Of a DNA stretch of 64,000 bases, positions 60,401 through 64,000 are shown one piece after another. The position numbers were made by a program, and so were the translations under genes. The number at the start of each line of letters is the position of its first letter. Position 1 is the stretch's first letter. The stretch comes from Hungatella effluvii. GTDB lineage: Bacteria; Bacillota; Clostridia; Lachnospirales; Lachnospiraceae. The notes below the pieces were generated by a model that saw only the letters and a list, made by a program, of their open reading frames with translations, made no database searches and was not told the DNA's origin. Location: contig NZ_QJKD01000006.1 of assembly GCF_003201875.1 (NCBI RefSeq), positions 62,001 through 126,000 on the forward strand. Direction: 5' to 3'.

Positions 60401-61578
60401 AATGCCTCCTCCCCGATCATCTCCACCGAATCCGGAAGGATGACCCGGTCGATGGCTTCATTGCCTGCAAAGGCCCGCTCGCCGATCACGGTAATTCCAT
60501 CGGGAACGACAACCCGTTCCTCGCTTCCGCGATACCGAAGCAGCGTGGTCCCGCTGATGGAGAAATTCCCCAGAACCTGGGCGTGGATTTCCCGGACTAT
60601 GAACGGAGCGCTCGTTTCATCCTGGCTGCTTAAGCCGGTAAGCTCGTATTCACTTCCGTCCGCCAGGCGGATGGTATGAAGCGTGGTGCAGTTCTTAAAC
60701 GCGTCTTTGTGGATGGCCACCCGGTCGCTGGCAAATTCCACCCGTTCCAGATTGATACAGTTTCGGAAGGCGCGGCTCCCGATTTCCGTGAGACTGGCGG
60801 GAAGCCTTACGGAAATGATTCCTTTTTTATCAAAGAAGCAGCTTTTCCCGATCGCGGTAATTCCCTCGGCCAGTTCCACGTGTTTTAAATTTGTGAGAAA
60901 ACGGGTGATGACGCCATCCTGTATCTCCATCATCCGGCAGATATCGGCGGCAATGGCGCGGACAGTCTCGGGAGCGTCGGAACCGGGTGCCATGGCGGCG
61001 ACGGCATTGGCCATGTGATAGGAGGTCCCGTCGGAAAACGCGATATCCAGAAGACCGCTGCATCCGGTAAAACAGTCACAGATATGTTGAATATCAAGCT
61101 CCGGAGAGATCAGGATGCGTCGGAGCCTGATATCATTTAAAAATGTCTGAAGGCCCAGAGACTGAACCCCGGGCATATTTACGGTCTCCAAGCTGTCACA
61201 GTAAAGAAAGACGCAGTTGCCAAGCGCCTTGACGGAGGCGGGGATCGTGATGGCCGTAAGGCTGTGGCAGCGGTGAAATGCGTAATTGCCTATGGTGTCC
61301 AGCCTGTCCGGCAGCGTGATCTCCGCCAGCTTCCGGCAGCCCTTAAAGGCGTCATCAGAGATGACTGTGACCGTATCCGGAAGAAGAATCTGCTCCAGGG
61401 AGGTACAGCCCTTAAACGCCCCTTTTCCAATGGTGTGAACGCCACTGGGGACGGCAACGGAACGGTTCCGTGTCTCACATTGTTCCAGAATTCCGTTTTT
61501 TATGACCAGGCCGTCATTGTTATTCATTTCTGAGCCTGCGCTGCTGCTGTTTGGGATATTTGTATCTGTTCCATTCAT
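57487..61578 (-). CDS. Giant BspA-type leucine-rich repeat protein without signal peptide
   Basis: The 1363-residue protein consists almost entirely of LRR_5 (BspA-like) repeats of about 23 residues, with the recurring pattern IGxxAFxxCxxLxxIxLPxSV. The N-terminus is hydrophilic (MNGTDTNIPNSSSAGSEMNN) with no signal peptide. The C-terminus ends within a repeat (RAFAWCRNHEAEREMP) with no anchor. The start is fixed by the ATGA overlap with the dus gene and AGGAGGAGG upstream. Most BspA-like proteins are secreted, so a cytosolic location is unusual. Several hinge-like non-repeat segments (for example IIDGSGFSG, ILIDGSGLSG) punctuate the array. Confidence 0.88.
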   Translation of the reverse strand: MNGTDTNIPNSSSAGSEMNNNDGLVIKNGILEQCETRNRSVAVPSGVHTIGKGAFKGCTSLEQILLPDTVTVISDDAFKGCRKLAEITLPDRLDTIGNYAFHRCHSLTAITIPASVKALGNCVFLYCDSLETVNMPGVQSLGLQTFLNDIRLRRILISPELDIQHICDCFTGCSGLLDIAFSDGTSYHMANAVAAMAPGSDAPETVRAIAADICRMMEIQDGVITRFLTNLKHVELAEGITAIGKSCFFDKKGIISVRLPASLTEIGSRAFRNCINLERVEFASDRVAIHKDAFKNCTTLHTIRLADGSEYELTGLSSQDETSAPFIVREIHAQVLGNFSISGTTLLRYRGSEERVVVPDGITVIGERAFAGNEAIDRVILPDSVEMIGEEAFADCLVLQTIQFPEGVRHIGKSAFENCVKLIRAILPDSLKSICPSVFNRCRVLNEVRFSDRLKEIGELAFYGCEKLKDIVLPETVTVLGDMAFYRCLSLRDIVLPPSLKVIGRNVFTHSGIRNAQVFCNPVSCGTDVFSQCGKMRRLTFEDGVRYVGDKFAFQCEELAAVIMPDSIEAIGKHAFEGSRFLKELPADKTVRHILLDGSGFSGSVVLGDEVRAIAGGAFYGNTELTSITLPKALSQIGPYAFCGCTGLTEVLLPPGVKILEEGVFARCTALQTVSAAQPGGQLTSVLARAFLNCRELTEVPSLERCTVVENSAFSGCEKLRRIEGVFLQIGDSAFSGTPFLEEQKRLGNGPLPGAAIVSGILIDGSGLSGDVTIPEGVAGIADYAFAGNDLLRSLHFPVSLKRIGSSSFAGCRNLKSVHVSAPLEEMGSSAFEKCISLSAFSCRITEIGARAFAWCQSLESVTLEETVLLGDGAFCGCSALKICRMENLRRMGREAFSSCESLEAVHFPLAEQIGTRAFERCDALKSMLLPTLSALSNHSFEDCGHLEEILLRDGQNIDFPASYAFSGCTAIRRVILENTVYELTAYEALFDRNLPEAVRRIYGSALSCFTIDEELALTEYRNCGRFVAIPEGVKTIGEEVFKDQTRLEAVSIPDSVEYIGPRAFDKTPWLEQQRAVSGTDPVTVKNIIIDAAACSGDVLISPFIKRISGWAFANCIDLTGIRFSSSRTAVEIHAFRNCIRLKRIVTADGREYCLEGLHSLRQELPPMVKQIFEDCCNCFKTDGTGLLLECTGNISRLILPEGITEIGRGALKDSNLLTSITLPDSVASVGECAFEQCKWLETVSGTSRLTRIGRMAFSGCVRLKRIEELPMLQSLGERAFENCTSLEEIILPEGIVEILPGTFYRCHELKRVVLPSTLKRIGKEAFAFCYNLTDITLPEGIEQIGERAFAWCRNHEAEREMP

Positions 61579-62537
61579 CTCCGGTCCGCCTCCTCCTCAT
61601 AGAATATTGCTTTTAATATCTGTTTCATTTCTTTCACATTGCCGCAGTGATAGAGAAGCTGCTTGTATTTTTTCGTTCCGCTCCTCTTCTTCATGCAGTA
61701 GGAAGCCAGCTTCTTCATATAGGTCAGCGTGTAGGTCTCATCATAATGGCGGGAGGTCAGTTCCAACTGGCCCATTAAAAGGCTGTATTTGTCTTCGGTA
61801 ACACTGCGGCCGGTAAGACGGCTGAAAATGTACGGGTCCTGGAGGGCGTAACGGCCGATCATCACTCCGTCTGCGCCGGTGGCCTCCAGCATGTGCTGCG
61901 CTTCGCTGTCGGAAAATATTCCGCCGTTGGCGATAACAGGGATGGATACGGCGGATTTTGCCTGTTCGATCTGATCGTAATACGGAGTGCCGTCATACAT
62001 CATGCTGCGGCTCCTCCCGTGGATAGAGACCATGTCAGCGCCGGCTTCCTCACACATCTTCGTGAATTCCGCGGCAATCAGCTCGTCCTGTCGGATGCCG
62101 ACGCGCGTTTTTACGGTTACTGGCTTTCCGCTTTTTTTACAGCCGCGGATGATAGCGGCCGCCCGTCTGGGATCGGCCAGAAGCGCGCTGCCCTCGCCGC
62201 TCTTAAAGATATTCGGTACCGGGCAGCCCATATTGATATCGATGATATCGAAGCCGGACAGAGCCTCGCTGCAGGCGGCCCGTTCCATCACTGCCGGATC
62301 GGAGCCAAGAAGCTGTACGGCCCGGATCCGCTCTTCTCTGGTGGTGTACAAGAGCTTTTCTGTGGCTTTATCTTTATATTTCAGCGCGTTGGCGCTGACC
62401 ATTTCCGTAAAACAGAGGCCGGCTCCCAGCTCCTGACACAGCATTCGAAAGGGCCAGGAGGTGTAGCCGGCCAGGGGCGCCATCAGCACATTGGAAGAAA
62501 GAAGCAGATGGTTAAGCCTTAAAGGATTTGTGTTCAT
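61575..62537 (-). CDS. dus: tRNA-dihydrouridine synthase
   Basis: The 320-residue flavoenzyme has the Dus signatures MAPLAGYTSWPFRML, INMGCPVPNIFKSGEGSALL (catalytic Cys), VKTRVGI, SIHGRSR and IPVIANGGIF, with GADGVMIGRYAL for FMN phosphate binding. It reduces uridines in tRNA D-loops. I start it at 62537 behind GGAG; the open frame 51 bases upstream is not conserved. It is the first gene of a coupled three-gene operon with the LRR protein and the reductase. Confidence 0.93.
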   Translation of the reverse strand: MNTNPLRLNHLLLSSNVLMAPLAGYTSWPFRMLCQELGAGLCFTEMVSANALKYKDKATEKLLYTTREERIRAVQLLGSDPAVMERAACSEALSGFDIIDINMGCPVPNIFKSGEGSALLADPRRAAAIIRGCKKSGKPVTVKTRVGIRQDELIAAEFTKMCEEAGADMVSIHGRSRSMMYDGTPYYDQIEQAKSAVSIPVIANGGIFSDSEAQHMLEATGADGVMIGRYALQDPYIFSRLTGRSVTEDKYSLLMGQLELTSRHYDETYTLTYMKKLASYCMKKRSGTKKYKQLLYHCGNVKEMKQILKAIFYEEEADRR

Positions 62538-62602
62538 ATTAATTACTCCATAGGTGTTGTCAGGAGAACTCTGTTCTTCTCCTCTCATTATCCACCGCAG
62601 AA

Positions 62603-63130
62603 TTAATCCATGGTGACGAGATCGATGGACGCCGGATTGACGAATATGCGTATGCGCTCCACGGAAACTGTGTCGTAAGAGCCGATCTGCCGATTCTTTA
62701 TATCTTCCAGAAGCTGATCCTTACCTGCCATAAAGAGCTCCATATCATCAAGAAGATAATCGAACTCGATTCCTACATACGGGTCATCCGATTCCTTATC
62801 CGAGTATCGCAGATAAGGGGCAACCGCTTTTACATTATAGGTGATCTGAAAACGAATGGTGTTCTCCGGAACGGTCTCATCCGGTAAGATCTCTGTGGAA
62901 TCAGCCGAGTGTCTGTGAAAATAGTAATTACCGTATATTCTCAGCTTCTGCTCTTCCTGAAGCTGAAAGGAGTAGTCGAGATTCTCAGTTGTCATCTTCA
63001 CATCGCCAATCATGGTCCTGCCGGAATAGGCGAAAGATGAAAATTCGGAGAAGGAAAATCCGGTGCCGATTCCCGTAATGAATACTCCGCTGCAAAAAAC
63101 TGCAATCAGGGCTTTATGTAAGTTACGCAT
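62603..63130 (-). CDS. Exported or membrane-anchored protein of unknown function
   Basis: The 175-residue protein has an N-terminal hydrophobic segment (about residues 6-26, LIAVFCSGVFITGIGTGFSF) and an extracellular beta-rich remainder. I do not recognise a named domain. It overlaps the DUF1700 gene by 8 bases, so the two act together; DUF1700 genes are often followed by DUF4097-like or other exported proteins in envelope-stress loci. Placement suggests that role but the sequence does not prove it. Confidence 0.72.
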   Translation of the reverse strand: MRNLHKALIAVFCSGVFITGIGTGFSFSEFSSFAYSGRTMIGDVKMTTENLDYSFQLQEEQKLRIYGNYYFHRHSADSTEILPDETVPENTIRFQITYNVKAVAPYLRYSDKESDDPYVGIEFDYLLDDMELFMAGKDQLLEDIKNRQIGSYDTVSVERIRIFVNPASIDLVTMD

Positions 63131-63989
63131 CCTGTACCTCCTCTGTGAGTGAAACGGCGGTTTCTTCCGCCTGAAAACGATTTGTTTTGTTCATGCGAAG
63201 CAGGCTTACGCAGAAACAGGTAAATGCACCGCTGCAAAGCACGGTACCGAACATAACCAGGGTAAGCCCTTTCAGGGGATATCCCTTAAACAGCCATACG
63301 ATCAGAATGCCGAAACAGAACAGTGATCCCAGCACGAACAGGCCGCCAAACAGGGCCAGAAACATCATAAACAGATTCCAGCACCACTTAAGGCCCCACA
63401 GGCAGAGGCGAATGATTCCGTGAAAGCAGCTTCCAATGGCGAAGGCGATGGAATGGCCCAGCGTGTGCATGACGGGGACTGCCCTTCCAGAGACGCCGGC
63501 GGATGTTCTCCTGTGTTCTCTCTTTTTTCTTTCAGTATCAATGGTCACGGTCTTTTCCTCTCTGTGCAGCAGCGAGCGAATCTTTCGTATGGGACAGAGG
63601 ATCAGATAAGCCGCCTTCCTTCCTATGGCCTTTCCCGCTTCATAGCAGCAGACAGCCCCATGGCGTGCTGCGGCAGACAGCTTCTTAAAAAAGCGGGCAA
63701 ACTTATCACGCAGATCGGCCCCGTGAACCGTGATCGGCTTTACCGGGAGCTTCCGGCCGTCCTTCGCCGCATCACCGGAAAATTCCGCTTTGACGTGGTA
63801 AGCCTCCAGAATCTGGGCGGCCAGCTCCTTAACACTTCCAAAATCGCGGATGGCCTCGTCCTCACTTAATCCGCTCTCCACCTTCATATCAATATGCTGG
63901 GAGTACTCCTCCAGAATATCCTGCTGTTCCTCATCTTCAAGGATAAGGAGATGCCGGTTTAACTCTTCCAAAAATTCATTCTTATTCAT
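63123..63989 (-). CDS. DUF1700 (HAAS domain) membrane protein
   Basis: The 288-residue protein begins with the HAAS signature (NKNEFLEELNRHL, DILEEYSQHIDMKVESGLSEDEAI, FGSVKELAAQIL). A basic cytoplasmic region follows, and three or four membrane helices occupy the C-terminal third. Such proteins usually follow a PadR-type regulator, which would lie beyond the window edge on this strand. GGAG at the window end is 7 bases from the ATG, so the gene is complete. Function is unknown; an envelope-stress or membrane-sensing role is usual for the family. Confidence 0.88.
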   Translation of the reverse strand: MNKNEFLEELNRHLLILEDEEQQDILEEYSQHIDMKVESGLSEDEAIRDFGSVKELAAQILEAYHVKAEFSGDAAKDGRKLPVKPITVHGADLRDKFARFFKKLSAAARHGAVCCYEAGKAIGRKAAYLILCPIRKIRSLLHREEKTVTIDTERKKREHRRTSAGVSGRAVPVMHTLGHSIAFAIGSCFHGIIRLCLWGLKWCWNLFMMFLALFGGLFVLGSLFCFGILIVWLFKGYPLKGLTLVMFGTVLCSGAFTCFCVSLLRMNKTNRFQAEETAVSLTEEVQDA

Positions 63990-64000
63990 CCTTCTGCTCC

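Noticed and set aside
1..64000. CRISPR arrays, tRNA or rRNA genes
   Set aside because: I saw no regularly spaced direct repeats with unique spacers, no cloverleaf ending in CCA-type sequence, and no rRNA core sequence in the intergenic gaps.

Overview
The window is typical chromosome of a Gram-positive anaerobe of the class Clostridia, most likely family Lachnospiraceae (Clostridium cluster XIVa). The base composition looks close to 50% G+C. Genes are densely packed, with strong AGGAGG-type ribosome binding sites and many TTG or GTG starts. Family-level markers include the DUF4321-radC-mreCD-PBP2-minCDE-rodA-mgsA cluster, sepF next to yggS, a glmS ribozyme, DUF4317, DUF1700 and BspA-type leucine-rich repeats. 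I see no rRNA, tRNA, CRISPR array, prophage or complete insertion sequence. The one tyrosine recombinase looks like a Xer-type chromosomal gene.

Layout. 1-11.4 kb: the 3' part of a PLP enzyme, then the cell-shape and division cluster, a lipoprotein D,D-carboxypeptidase and a small P-loop protein. 11.4-18 kb: a large inverted-repeat element, then an HlyD-like membrane protein, yggS, sepF, aroB, lspA, rluD and a cytidylate-kinase-like gene. 18-20.3 kb: glmS (minus strand) behind a clear glmS ribozyme and a strong promoter. 20.4-25.6 kb: a ugp-type operon (ATPase, two permeases, binding lipoprotein, glycerophosphodiesterase) for uptake and hydrolysis of glycerophosphodiesters or glycerol-3-phosphate. 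25.7-30.3 kb: cell-envelope genes (NlpC/P60 hydrolase, LCP ligase, lipoprotein). 30.6-32.2 kb: a NADAR/NrtR-like pair. 32.3-40.9 kb: two giant PAS hybrid histidine kinases and a MATE exporter. 41-43.4 kb: yitT, and a metal-type locus (HMA protein, MarR, DtxR) behind a promoter carrying three copies of one palindrome. 43.5-47.7 kb: a diguanylate cyclase, a partner with a degenerate GGDEF domain, and a lipoprotein. 47.7-54.3 kb: a small Cys-motif protein, rtcB, a short DUF4317 protein, an alpha/beta hydrolase with a divergent TetR regulator, a TtcA-like gene and the recombinase. 54.4-56.3 kb: hflX behind a long structured leader. 56.4-64 kb (minus strand): a translationally coupled dus / giant LRR / aldo-keto reductase operon, and a DUF1700 pair.

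The most striking candidate system is the roughly 510-nt leader of hflX (54.5-55.03 kb). It has its own good promoter, nested hairpins ending in U-tracts, a 35-codon ORF lying across them, and a 25-codon ORF with an excellent Shine-Dalgarno. That second ORF encodes an Arg-Leu-Arg motif of the kind that stalls macrolide-bound ribosomes. Its stop codon abuts a large hairpin, and the hflX ribosome binding site can pair with an upstream CU-rich stretch. I infer an antibiotic- or translation-stress-sensing attenuator controlling a ribosome-splitting GTPase. Other items worth a second look are the triple AAGGTACCTT operator, the 270-bp inverted-repeat element at 11.5 kb, the I/V-G-P-G motifs shared by two neighbouring envelope proteins, the missing mreB, the large insertion in PBP2, and the leucine-rich-repeat protein without a signal peptide.

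Gene functions are assigned by family recognition from the sequence alone. No search was run.
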